Shown: one piece after another, positions 1 through 7,337 of the stretch
Layout of the letters: every line of letters begins with the position of its first letter
Numbering within the stretch: the first letter of the stretch is position 1
Origin: Chitinophagales bacterium
Lineage (GTDB): Bacteria; Bacteroidota; Bacteroidia; Chitinophagales; UBA2359
Assembly: GCA_016787295.1 (NCBI GenBank)
Contig: JAEUUX010000062.1
Span: forward strand, 1 to 39,056
Length of the DNA: 39,056 nucleotides
Direction of reading: 5' to 3'
Position numbers and translations under genes: made by a program
The notes under the pieces: generated by a model
Told to the model about the DNA's origin: nothing
Seen by the model: the letters and a program-made list of their open reading frames with translations, nothing else
Database searches by the model: none

Positions 1-100
1 ATTGCTAACTTATGTGTCCTTATGTGGTTGCTTACATAAAATAAAACCATACGAACCAATTCCCACAAATTTGGCGTACCTTTGCGGCTAAACAAAAAGC
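1..100. other. Intergenic leader with dispersed TTATGTG repeat
   Basis: Positions 7-30 carry a short motif, AACTTATGTGTCCTTATGTG followed by GTTG, that recurs twice near 28.65 and 28.82 kb. The remainder is the upstream region of psuK and includes the promoter listed separately. No gene is visible here, but the left edge of the window cuts off whatever lies upstream. Confidence 0.5.
77..84 (+). promoter_or_regulatory. Putative -7 promoter element of psuKG
   Basis: TACCTTTG matches the Bacteroidota TAnnTTTG element and lies 16 bases before the psuK start, implying a very short 5' UTR. No clear -33 TTG was found at the usual spacing, so the call rests on the -7 box alone. Confidence 0.4.
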
Positions 101-1051
101 ATGACACCACATAAAGTATTAGTCATTGGCGCTTCAATACTCGATATTACAGGCTATCCAATAAGCCAACTGCTCCCCAACGACTCTAACCCAGGGTATA
201 TCTATTTGACAGCGGGCGGCGTAGCACGAAACATAGCCGAAAATTTGGCTTTGCTTCAGGTCGATACGCACCTACTTTCGGCTATAGGCAATGACGTTTG
301 GGGACAAATTTTGCGGGAGCGGTGTCAGCAAGCACGCCTCAATATTGAGCATAGCGTTTGTCCCGCCGATGCGCCGAGTGCCTTATATTTGGCTATCAAC
401 AACGACCAAAGAGACTTAGCCGTAGCCATTGTCAATACAGCCATTATCGACCACATAAACCCTACCTATTTGGCAAGCAAAGCCTCCATTATCAACGATT
501 TTCCGTTGCTTGTCGCAGATGCCAACCTTCGGGAGGATAGCCTGCATTACCTTTGCACCACTTTTGCCCACATTCCCATCTATTTAGACGTGGTATCGGC
601 TACAAAAGCCCAAAAGGTGAAAGACTTTGTAGGCAAATGCCACACCCTCAAAGCCAACCTCACCGAAGCCGCCGCCATGTCGGGCATTGAGGGACACACA
701 ACTAAGGCATTGCTCCAAATGCGCGACTATTTTATGAACAAAGGCACACAACAAATCATTATCACTTTGGGCAAGGACGGGTCTTTCTACGCCAATACCG
801 CAATATATGGTTTTGTGGCACCCACCTCCATTGCAGTTGTCAACACATCGGGCGCGGGCGATGCCTATATGGCAGGTTTAGTATATGCCCATTTGCAGCA
901 AGAAAGTCTATCCAACGCCGCTATTTTTGCCAGTGCCATGTCTATTGCCGCTTTGATGAGTCAACATACCGTCAATCCCCAACTCCATCTTTCTTTTATC
1001 CAAGACATCATAAAAAAATACGCAATATGTTTGAAAAATACCTTGACATAA
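101..1051 (+). CDS. psuK: PfkB-family carbohydrate kinase, probable pseudouridine kinase
   Basis: The 316-residue protein is a ribokinase/PfkB-family kinase. The N-terminal PfkB signature is visible as AGGVARNIAENLA (residues 38-50). The C-terminal signature is NTSGAGDAYMAG, with the expected catalytic base at D254. The substrate is inferred from context: the next gene encodes pseudouridine-5'-phosphate glycosidase and overlaps this one by 25 bp. The kinase would phosphorylate pseudouridine to pseudouridine 5'-phosphate, which PsuG then splits into uracil and ribose 5-phosphate in the cytoplasm. Length is normal for the family. By sequence alone a ribokinase or adenosine-kinase-like role could not be excluded; the overlap with psuG makes PsuK much the best call. 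Confidence 0.88.
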   Translation: MTPHKVLVIGASILDITGYPISQLLPNDSNPGYIYLTAGGVARNIAENLALLQVDTHLLSAIGNDVWGQILRERCQQARLNIEHSVCPADAPSALYLAINNDQRDLAVAIVNTAIIDHINPTYLASKASIINDFPLLVADANLREDSLHYLCTTFAHIPIYLDVVSATKAQKVKDFVGKCHTLKANLTEAAAMSGIEGHTTKALLQMRDYFMNKGTQQIIITLGKDGSFYANTAIYGFVAPTSIAVVNTSGAGDAYMAGLVYAHLQQESLSNAAIFASAMSIAALMSQHTVNPQLHLSFIQDIIKKYAICLKNTLT

Positions 1052-1953
1052 AACCCGACATTCAAGCAGCATTAGCTGCCAACAAAGCCGTCGTTGCCCT
1101 CGAATCGACCATCATTTCGCACGGCATGCCCTATCCCCAGAATGTAGCCACCGCCAAGCAATGCGAGCAAATTGTCCGCGAAAACGGCGCTATTCCTGCC
1201 ACCATTGGCATCATTAACGGCAAACTAAAGGTAGGTTTATCCGACGAAGAATTGGAACTCATGGGGCAGGCGAACAACATTATGAAAGTAAGCCGCCGCG
1301 ACCTGCCTTGGGTTGTTGCCCAAAAACTACACGGAGCCACCACCGTCGCCTCCACCATGATTATTGCAAATATGGCAGGCATCAAAGTCTTTGCTACGGG
1401 CGGAATTGGTGGCGTACATCGCGGAGCCGAGACCACTTTTGACATTTCTGCCGACCTCACCGAATTGGCAAACACCAGCGTTGCGGTAGTCTGTGCGGGT
1501 GCCAAATCTATCTTAGACCTCCCACTCACGCTCGAATACCTCGAAACACAAGGCGTTCCTATCATAAGCTATCAAACCAACGAATTACCCGCTTTTTATA
1601 CGCGCCAAAGCGGGCTAATGCTACCCCAATGGAGCAACGACATCACCAACATAGCCGACCTTATTCACACCAAATGGGCATTAAACCTCAAAGGTGGCGT
1701 AGTCGTTGCCAATCCCGTTCCTGAAGCCTACGCCATGGACTTTGACTATATTTCTAATTGCATAGAACAGTCATTGCAAAAAGCCACCGCTTTGGGCATC
1801 AAAGGCAAAGATACTACCCCTTTTTTGTTAGCCGAAATCAAAAAAATTACAGCAGGCAAAAGCTTGGACACCAATATACAGTTGGTTTTCAATAATGCCA
1901 AAGTAGCCGCAGCATTAGCAGTAGCTTTGTGCGCCGCAATAAGTAGCAGATAA
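1027..1953 (+). CDS. psuG: Pseudouridine-5'-phosphate glycosidase
   Basis: The 308-residue protein matches the PsuG/IndA family in length and motifs (E. coli YeiN is about 312 residues). It has the N-terminal block VALESTIISHGMPYPQN (E26 corresponds to the conserved active-site glutamate), GAIPATIGIINGKLKVGL, the KVSRRDLP block with K87, and CAGAKSILDLP containing K160, which corresponds to the Schiff-base lysine of the family. The enzyme reversibly cleaves the C-C glycosidic bond of pseudouridine 5'-phosphate to uracil and ribose 5-phosphate. The reading frame begins 25 bp inside the end of psuK, so the two are almost certainly translationally coupled. Confidence 0.95.
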   Translation: MFEKYLDIKPDIQAALAANKAVVALESTIISHGMPYPQNVATAKQCEQIVRENGAIPATIGIINGKLKVGLSDEELELMGQANNIMKVSRRDLPWVVAQKLHGATTVASTMIIANMAGIKVFATGGIGGVHRGAETTFDISADLTELANTSVAVVCAGAKSILDLPLTLEYLETQGVPIISYQTNELPAFYTRQSGLMLPQWSNDITNIADLIHTKWALNLKGGVVVANPVPEAYAMDFDYISNCIEQSLQKATALGIKGKDTTPFLLAEIKKITAGKSLDTNIQLVFNNAKVAAALAVALCAAISSR

Positions 1954-1982
1954 AAATAGGCAAGAAAAACAAAAAATATAGC

Positions 1983-1990
1983 TACCTTTG
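1983..1990 (+). promoter_or_regulatory. Putative -7 promoter element of the DUF3298-like lipoprotein gene
   Basis: TACCTTTG matches TAnnTTTG. Transcription from here would give a leader of roughly 90 nt that contains the inverted repeat at 2011-2055. Confidence 0.45.
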
Positions 1991-2010
1991 CAACAACAAA
2001 TTAGAAAACC

Positions 2011-2055
2011 GTTTCGATGTGGGATAGGGGTCTAAACGTTACGCTACATCGAAAC
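2011..2055 (+). promoter_or_regulatory. Inverted repeat in the 5' leader
   Basis: GTTTCGATGT at 2011-2020 is exactly complementary to ACATCGAAAC at 2046-2055. A G-U pair and a further G-C pair (2021/2045 and 2022/2044) extend the stem to 12 bp around a loop of about 21 nt. It lies between the putative promoter and the ATG at 2087 and could be an operator dyad or an RNA hairpin. No known riboswitch class is recognised. Confidence 0.45.
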
Positions 2056-2086
2056 ATTAAGATACAAGAAAACTCTTCCAATCCCC

Positions 2087-3139
2087 ATGACCAAAAAAAT
2101 CCTAATATACCTACTTTGCGCCTGCTGCGTCGCTTGTCAACAAGAGACTGAGCGTCCGCCGCAAGCCGTTAGTCCGCCCCCAGCACCTGCCACCACACCG
2201 TCGCCCGTCGCACCCGCCGCCACTGCTTTACCCAAGCATTTCTACAAACACTTAGTAGGCATAATAGCAGGGCAAGCCGTCGCCATGGATTTGGTACAAA
2301 CCGACGAGCAGGCATTGGCATATTTGCGGACAAAAGACGCACCCGTTTTGCTCGCCAAAACCCAAACACCCGAACAATGGCAGTTAAGCGACTACGCCAA
2401 AGGCAAAGCCGCAGGCACTATCTCCGCCGTCCGCTTTACTGATGCTCGCACCTTAGCGGGCAAATACAGCGCCGCGCCCAATGCCGCCGCCCAAAATTTC
2501 AGCCTACAAGAGTCCTATACGGGCAGCACGCCCTTGCTCCTCAACGCCCAAATCCAACGACAAGGCAATTGCAACACCGAAGGCAGCACCTGCTTCGACT
2601 GGAAAGTCATCTATCCACAACTGCCCGACACCGCCCGCTATGCCGCACAAATCAACCCACAAATCGAACAAGCCGTGAGCCGTTACCTGTCCAACGGACA
2701 AAACACTCTCGCCGCTGCTTGGGAACACCAACGACAAGCCTTCGTCAAAGCTAAAAACCCTTTGTGGGAAGTGCGTTTGCAGCCCAGCGTATTGTATAAC
2801 CAAGACGGAAAACTCTCTATTGGCTTCGAACACTACGAACAAAAAGGCACAGCACATCCTTTGCGCACCACACACTACCTATCTTTTCAGCTACAAACCG
2901 GCAAAGCCTTAGCCTTGACCGACTTTATGACCGCAACACAATACCAAAAATTAGCAGGCAAAAAATTAGCAGCCGCTTATCCACAAGCCGCTGCCACCTT
3001 ATCGAGCCGTCCGCTCAAAATGTCCGCCGATTTCTATGTCGCACCCGACGGCATTGTCATTAGCTATCCGTCCGGCACCTTGCTGCCGCCACAAGCAGGC
3101 GATTTGCAGGTCAAAATACCGTTTAAGGAACTGCAATAA
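2087..3139 (+). CDS. Lipoprotein with C-terminal DUF3298/RsiV-like domain
   Basis: The 350-residue protein starts with a short signal peptide ending in CCVAC, so C17 is the probable lipidated cysteine. A Pro/Ala-rich linker follows (about residues 22-48), which is typical of an envelope-anchored protein. The second half resembles the DUF4163/DUF3298 arrangement found in RsiV-like proteins: a strand-rich domain, then LSFQLQTGKALALTDFM and a final VAPDGIVISYPSGTLLPP segment of the type seen at the end of DUF3298. Some RsiV proteins bind lysozyme, but nothing here allows that to be claimed. It has its own promoter and follows psuG on the same strand. G+C is higher than in many neighbours. Confidence 0.7.
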   Translation: MTKKILIYLLCACCVACQQETERPPQAVSPPPAPATTPSPVAPAATALPKHFYKHLVGIIAGQAVAMDLVQTDEQALAYLRTKDAPVLLAKTQTPEQWQLSDYAKGKAAGTISAVRFTDARTLAGKYSAAPNAAAQNFSLQESYTGSTPLLLNAQIQRQGNCNTEGSTCFDWKVIYPQLPDTARYAAQINPQIEQAVSRYLSNGQNTLAAAWEHQRQAFVKAKNPLWEVRLQPSVLYNQDGKLSIGFEHYEQKGTAHPLRTTHYLSFQLQTGKALALTDFMTATQYQKLAGKKLAAAYPQAAATLSSRPLKMSADFYVAPDGIVISYPSGTLLPPQAGDLQVKIPFKELQ

Positions 3140-3157
3140 ACACCGAAACAAACAGAC

Positions 3158-3198
3158 AAAAAAAAATTTCTGCCTCGCCTCTCGACAAGACAGAAATT
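3158..3198 (-). terminator. Rho-independent terminator of tRNA-Arg
   Basis: AATTTCTG at 3165-3172 pairs with CAGAAATT at 3191-3198. On the minus strand this hairpin is followed by an uninterrupted T tract (plus-strand A run 3158-3166). It lies directly downstream of the tRNA. Confidence 0.6.
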
Positions 3199-3208
3199 CC
3201 TACTACAG

Positions 3209-3282
3209 CGACTCCAGTTGGATTCGAACCAACGACCCACAGCTTAGAAGGCTGTTGCTCTATCCAGCTGAGCTATGGAGTC
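3209..3282 (-). tRNA. tRNA-Arg (anticodon TCT)
   Basis: The reverse complement folds into a full cloverleaf. The acceptor stem is GACTCCA/TGGAGTC, the D arm GCTC...GAGC, the anticodon stem ACAGC/GCTGT around loop CTTCTAA (anticodon TCT), and the T arm GTTGG-TTCGAAT-CCAAC, with a G discriminator base. It is 74 nt long and the 3' CCA is not encoded. It reads AGA codons. Confidence 0.96.
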
Positions 3283-3327
3283 GCTATAGCATACAATCAT
3301 TAATAATTCTTCACCTTTTAAACGCCG

Positions 3328-3358
3328 CAAAGGTACGGTGTTTTTCTGGAATTTCCAA
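3328..3358 (-). promoter_or_regulatory. Promoter of tRNA-Arg
   Basis: On the minus strand TACCTTTG (plus 3328-3335) matches TAnnTTTG. A TTG at plus 3356-3358 lies 20 bases upstream, the spacing expected of the Bacteroidota -33 element. Both fit a transcript starting just before the tRNA. Confidence 0.6.
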
Positions 3359-3407
3359 ATAGTAAAGCTGTCTTTTTTTTCATACCACATCATTTTTTTA
3401 TTCCACT

Positions 3408-4046
3408 ATGTTTCCTATCAAAGCCAATAGCGTGTGTGACCTTTCGGCGGGACGCTATTTCGCCACATTTGCAGAGTGGGTGGGTTTCTGTTTCGATGCC
3501 GCAGAACCATCTGCAATTACACCCACTACGGCGCAAAGCATTAGTGCTTGGTTGTCAGGGCCACGTTTGGTGGCGGAATGCGGACAAATGTCCATTACAG
3601 CCATTAACGAGCTGATGCAAGCTATGCCGTTCGATACCATACAAACCGACAATGACTTGCCATTTGACCAATTGTCGCGCAACATTTCTACCGTTATCCG
3701 ACGAATAGTTGTGCAGCCCACTACATCTCTTGAAGATATAACGATTATTATTGCTGCGCAAAAACCATATATTGCCCATTTCCTGATAGATTTTGCAACC
3801 AACGCGCTATACTGGGAGCAGTTGGGTATAGACACTCAACTATTGCCGCAAGATGTAGTACAGTTGTGTCGACAAGCCTCTGTCATCTTGCAATTTCCTT
3901 TCACCGAAGCTAACATTTTGTCTATCATTGAGCAATGCCAACCAACAGCTATTGCATTCGAAAGTGGCATGGAAAAAGCAGTAGGTATTCGTTTGTTTGA
4001 CGAAATTGCTGTGGTGATAGAGCAATTGGATGAGGCGGGATATTAG
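3408..4046 (+). CDS. TrpF-like (beta/alpha) barrel protein
   Basis: The 212-residue protein resembles a divergent phosphoribosylanthranilate isomerase. It begins with VCDLSAGRYFATFAEWVGFCFDA, split here as a VCDL strand with C10 at the place of the TrpF catalytic cysteine, a helix, and the WVGFCFD strand that corresponds to GFxFxP in TrpF. A proline/threonine segment, a VAECG strand and an IQTDNDLP strand follow in TrpF order. The phosphate-binding glycines of true TrpF are not obvious and no other trp gene is present. A paralogue of unknown substrate is therefore more likely than tryptophan synthesis. It is a single gene converging on the glycosyltransferase gene across a shared terminator. 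Confidence 0.5.
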   Translation: MFPIKANSVCDLSAGRYFATFAEWVGFCFDAAEPSAITPTTAQSISAWLSGPRLVAECGQMSITAINELMQAMPFDTIQTDNDLPFDQLSRNISTVIRRIVVQPTTSLEDITIIIAAQKPYIAHFLIDFATNALYWEQLGIDTQLLPQDVVQLCRQASVILQFPFTEANILSIIEQCQPTAIAFESGMEKAVGIRLFDEIAVVIEQLDEAGY

Positions 4047-4101
4047 CTCCCAACAGCGACAGCAATAGCCACGCAAAATACAACCAATCAACAACCAACA
4101 A

Positions 4102-4137
4102 TATAGCCCACCAATTATTTTACATTGGTGGGCTATA
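4102..4137. terminator. Bidirectional hairpin between convergent genes
   Basis: TATAGCCCACCAAT (4102-4115) and ATTGGTGGGCTATA (4124-4137) form a perfect 14-bp stem with an 8-nt loop. It sits between the TrpF-like gene and the GT9 gene, which converge. There is no strong T tract, so termination is inferred from position and stem strength. Confidence 0.6.
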
Positions 4138-4171
4138 CTATGTTATAAAAGTCCTCAAAATAACTATCTAA

Positions 4172-5167
4172 TTAACTGTTCACCCATGTTGCAATAGCTT
4201 GCAAGTCATGTGCAGTCATGCAGCGGAAATGTTTTTTGGGGCAATTGTTATAACCTATCTTGGAACAGGGACGACAAGATAAGTTGTTTACTTCTGCCGA
4301 AAAGTAAGGTACAGCAGTATTAGTGGGATAGTAAGGATACATGCCAAATTCGGGAATTGTATTACCCCAAATAACAGCAATAGGGCGGCAAAAAGCAGCA
4401 GCAATGTGCATCAAACCAGTATCATGCGCCACAACTTTATGCGCTTGTCGAACGATGGAAGCTGATTGATGTAAGCTAAACTTTCCACAGGCGTTGTGTA
4501 AATGTGGCAATGCTGCATGTATAGCTTCAGCCGTTGGGAGGTCATCTTTTCCACCCAAAATTATTACAGCTAATTGTATTTTTGCAGCCAATTCAATGAG
4601 TTGTGCAGTGGGCAAACGCTTGGTGCTATGTGCTGCGCCAATGACCAAAGCAATATAGTTTTGGTTTCTTAAAGCAGGAAAATGTTCGCTAATAGCTACT
4701 TCTTGGTCAGCAGGAATGTGATAATCTAAACCAGCATGGTCGTTGCGAACTTGTAAAGATGCTACTGCTACCATATAACGGTCAACAATATGTACATTTG
4801 GTAGGCGGTTAATGTAATGAAACTGTGTGGCTAAAAACTTTTCAAAGTTAAGTTTGTTAAAAGAAGTGGTGGATTTTCGTAATAGGCATTTGAACAGCAA
4901 AGTGCGTTGGTTGTGGTGTAAATCTATAATATAGTCAAAGTTATAAGCTTTCAATTGTTGAACAGTAGCCCAAATGCTTTGTTGTAAGCTATGTATTTGG
5001 TAGATATAAGGATTGTTTTGCAGTATAAAAACAAAATTAGGTTTAGTAAGATAATGAATTTCAATGTCAGGACGTTGTTGTGCTATGCAACGCAATACGG
5101 GTGTGGTGAGAACAATATCACCAATAGCACTAAAACGTATGATGAGAATTTTTTTTGATGTTGACAT
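4172..5167 (-). CDS. Glycosyltransferase family 9 (heptosyltransferase-like)
   Basis: This is a 331-residue protein when started at the ATG at 5167, which places KKILIIRFSAIGDIVLTTPV immediately at the N-terminus as usual in GT9/ADP-heptose:LPS heptosyltransferases. The longer reading from 5224 adds 19 atypical residues. The C-terminal domain has VVAHDTGLMHIAAAFCRPIA and IWGNTIPEFGMYPY, the conserved donor-binding region of the family. A cysteine-rich tail (CRPCSKIGYNNCPKKHFRCM) is common in Bacteroidota members. The protein would add a sugar to LPS or another surface glycan at the inner face of the cytoplasmic membrane; the acceptor is unknown. No other LPS gene is adjacent. Confidence 0.85.
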   Translation of the reverse strand: MSTSKKILIIRFSAIGDIVLTTPVLRCIAQQRPDIEIHYLTKPNFVFILQNNPYIYQIHSLQQSIWATVQQLKAYNFDYIIDLHHNQRTLLFKCLLRKSTTSFNKLNFEKFLATQFHYINRLPNVHIVDRYMVAVASLQVRNDHAGLDYHIPADQEVAISEHFPALRNQNYIALVIGAAHSTKRLPTAQLIELAAKIQLAVIILGGKDDLPTAEAIHAALPHLHNACGKFSLHQSASIVRQAHKVVAHDTGLMHIAAAFCRPIAVIWGNTIPEFGMYPYYPTNTAVPYFSAEVNNLSCRPCSKIGYNNCPKKHFRCMTAHDLQAIATWVNS

Positions 5168-5320
5168 AAATGAAAAAGGCTTTTTGCACAAATAATATTG
5201 ATGTTTGTACAACGAAAAAATCAAGACATTTAAGACAAAAAAAACTTAAAACAATAGAGCAATTAAGATGTTACAAACATTTTAGACAACAAAATGGTTA
5301 AACCATTAGACAAATTAGCA

Positions 5321-5381
5321 AATAATGCTTTTTCTTTGTGGAGCAGGTCTATTGCCTGTTCGACGAAGAAAAAGCATTATT
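5321..5381. repeat. Long perfect-type hairpin (27-bp stem)
   Basis: The arm 5321-5347 pairs with 5355-5381 through 27 positions, with one mismatch and two G-U pairs, around a 7-nt loop. The outer 16 bp (AATAATGCTTTTTCTT with AAGAAAAAGCATTATT) are perfect. It lies downstream of the gene at 5435-6385 and upstream of the GT9 gene, so it may terminate the former. It is longer than an ordinary terminator and could also be a small mobile palindrome. Confidence 0.7.
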
Positions 5382-5434
5382 CATTATATATTGTATGATA
5401 AAACAGCCGTTTCAAAGCCAATACAAGCAGCATA

Positions 5435-6385
5435 TTAATCTACCATAGCAGCTTCATAGCGACCTTCATCGTTACTCATGTTAGCAACAATTAATAAACC
5501 GTATTTACCCGTACTAATTTCGCGGCTTAAAATATTAATGGCATCACCTGCCGCCACTGCAACAGCATTGTCAGGCAAAACATCGAGCAGTTGGTCTGTT
5601 ACATAGAAACGCAAAGGCACAACTCCCAAATTACTTAATTGTAAAATGCTATCTGCATCTAAGTATTCTGAACTGATAGCAGTAGTTTGGGTATTTGGAA
5701 AAATAACACTACCAATTTCTTCCATAACAACTGTATTGCGACTTGCGCGTGGTACGATGTAAGCCTTTGCCATTTCAAAGTTATCACGATGAACAATCAA
5801 TGCCAAATCTTCTACGTCGCGCAAAGCAGCATATAAAATATTGACTTTTTCTATGCGGTTAGCTGTTTTTTGTACGCGTTGTTTTTTAAATACTTCTTGT
5901 ATAGTGTTAGCTTTTTCTATGTCTTGGTACAAAGTAGCTGTGCGCGCCAACAAAGCAGGGGTGGCACCAACAGTCAACAAATCGGCTTCGTACTTTGGCT
6001 GTACTTCATTTAATACTCTAAAAAATTGAATGAAAGCTAATTGGTTGCGTTTGGCATCAGAAAAAGTGTCTCTTCCCAAGATATTTTGTACAACAATTTT
6101 ATCTTTAAATGCTTTGCGAACAAAATAAGACAACTCTTCATAATGTTCCCTGCCTGTTTTCATTAAGTCTAAAAATTGTTGTGTCAAACCTGTTTGTTCG
6201 TCAACTACCACTTCGTCGGGCAACTGTTCTGCTTCGCCCAATAAACCTTGTATTTCTACAATTTTATCTTCTGTAAAAGTAGTATCTTTGGCAGCAAATA
6301 ATGGTAAATCTTGTCTTAACAATTCCATAACCACACGGGCATGCTGCAAAATAAGTAAAATGGAGACGTTAAATAGTCTTTGCAT
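5435..6385 (-). CDS. Unrecognised two-domain protein
   Basis: I do not recognise this 316-residue protein. Residues 1-210 appear largely helical (long amphipathic stretches such as QLAFIQFFRVLNEV and RIEKVNILYAALRDVEDLAL) with no signal peptide. Residues about 230-316 look strand-rich, with ILQLSNLGVVPLRFYVTD, an AVAVAAGDAINI segment and YGLLIVANMSNDEGRYE at the end, a pattern suggesting a C-terminal beta-sandwich. An alternative internal start exists at M20. It is a single-gene unit with a putative promoter about 124 bases upstream and a strong hairpin downstream. No catalytic motif is visible. Confidence 0.65.
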   Translation of the reverse strand: MQRLFNVSILLILQHARVVMELLRQDLPLFAAKDTTFTEDKIVEIQGLLGEAEQLPDEVVVDEQTGLTQQFLDLMKTGREHYEELSYFVRKAFKDKIVVQNILGRDTFSDAKRNQLAFIQFFRVLNEVQPKYEADLLTVGATPALLARTATLYQDIEKANTIQEVFKKQRVQKTANRIEKVNILYAALRDVEDLALIVHRDNFEMAKAYIVPRASRNTVVMEEIGSVIFPNTQTTAISSEYLDADSILQLSNLGVVPLRFYVTDQLLDVLPDNAVAVAAGDAINILSREISTGKYGLLIVANMSNDEGRYEAAMVD

Positions 6386-6508
6386 GGGGAAATAAAATTA
6401 TGAGGTAAAAAAATAAAAAAAGCATCATTAAACATCAAGAAGCAAGCAATAACAATGTAGTATAACAATAATGCTATATCAAACTTTGCAAGTTCAATAA
6501 TGTTGTTG

Positions 6509-6516
6509 CAAAAGTA
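6509..6516 (-). promoter_or_regulatory. Putative -7 element upstream of the 5435-6385 gene
   Basis: On the minus strand TACTTTTG matches TAnnTTTG. It would give a leader of about 115 nt. No -33 element at normal spacing is evident. Confidence 0.35.
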
Positions 6517-6639
6517 ACGGTTTATTGCCAAATTTAGTATACATCAACACAAAAAAAACATCTTTTTTTTGCAATTATCACTTTATAATGCCTCAATAGC
6601 ACTATAATACCAAAAAAAACAACTAAAACAAGTCAAAAG

Positions 6640-6937
6640 CCGTAGCAAAGCCTTCGCAAGCCGTAGTTAACTATTTGCAGCCCGTAGCAAGTCAAATGCA
6701 AGCCGTAGCAAGTCAAATGCAAAGTATATTAATGCTCATGTAGTGTATAGCAATAGCCATGTTGTGTATAGCAGCTTTTATGCAGTGTATAGCAATAGTC
6801 ATGTTGTGTATAGCAATAATGCTTCTTACATATAGCAATAATGAAGTGCTGCATAGCAATAGCCATGTTGTGTATAGCAATAATGGAATGCTGTATAGCA
6901 ATAATCGTGTACTGTATAGCAATTATCAAGTAGCCAG
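6640..6937. repeat. 21-bp-phased tandem repeat array (two sequence flavours, one register)
   Basis: The triplet TAG of a TAGCAA core recurs at 6643, 6664, 6685, 6706, (degenerate 6727), 6748, 6769, 6790, 6811, 6833, 6854, 6875, 6896 and 6917. The step is exactly 21 bp except for one 22-bp step. The first four units read about CGTAGCAAGTCAAATGCAAG and the later ones about TGTATAGCAATAATCATGTT, so two unit families share one phase. The array is flanked by A/T-rich DNA. Open frames across it on both strands are a by-product of a period divisible by three and are broken in frame by the 22-bp unit. Confidence 0.85.
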
Positions 6938-7280
6938 CGGAGAAGCATATTTACTATTCACGATTATTGTTAGTCCAAAATGCTTATAAACTATGCACAA
7001 AGGTATGAAAAATTTTCTGAACTACCAATTTTTTACTAACCTAATACCAATTTATTTCATTTTTTTATTGTCAACTACATTCTGCAATTAGATTACTCAC
7101 GCCAAAAATCTCATTAATGTATTTTGTGAATAAGCAAAAACACGCTACAATAAATTGCATGTCAATTTATTTTCTTTCTTTTTTTGAGCAGAAAAAAAAG
7201 CTATACTTAGTTTCGCCACCTATTGTAATTATTTTTTAGCCCATATCCATTACAACTCGACCTTTTACAACAGATTATAA
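6938..7280. other. A/T-rich gene-free stretch
   Basis: This lies between the 21-bp array and the biotin carboxylase terminator. It is strongly A/T-rich with long T runs. I see no open frame, RNA gene or repeat that I can support. Confidence 0.4.
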
Positions 7281-7321
7281 CAAAAAAAACGCCCAATAAC
7301 CATTGCGGTCATTGGACGTTT
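7281..7321 (-). terminator. Rho-independent terminator of the biotin carboxylase gene
   Basis: AAACG-CCAAT (from 7287) pairs with ATTGG-CGTTT (to 7321), with small internal mismatches and an inner ACC/GGT pair. On the minus strand the hairpin is followed by a run of eight T (plus A run 7282-7289). It is 17 bases past the stop of the gene. Confidence 0.65.
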
Positions 7322-7337
7322 GTTATATTTGCACAGC

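Noticed and set aside
3408-4046. Bona fide trpF
   Set aside because: Overall TrpF order is suggestive, but the phosphate-binding glycine motifs are unclear and there is no other trp gene nearby.
6640-6937. CRISPR array
   Set aside because: Units are contiguous with no unique spacers and there are no cas genes.
6713-6989. Several overlapping open frames on both strands in the 21-bp array, with Ile/Leu/Tyr-rich repeating peptides
   Set aside because: They follow from a repeat length divisible by three; all frames are open together, composition is not protein-like, and the 22-bp unit breaks the frame.
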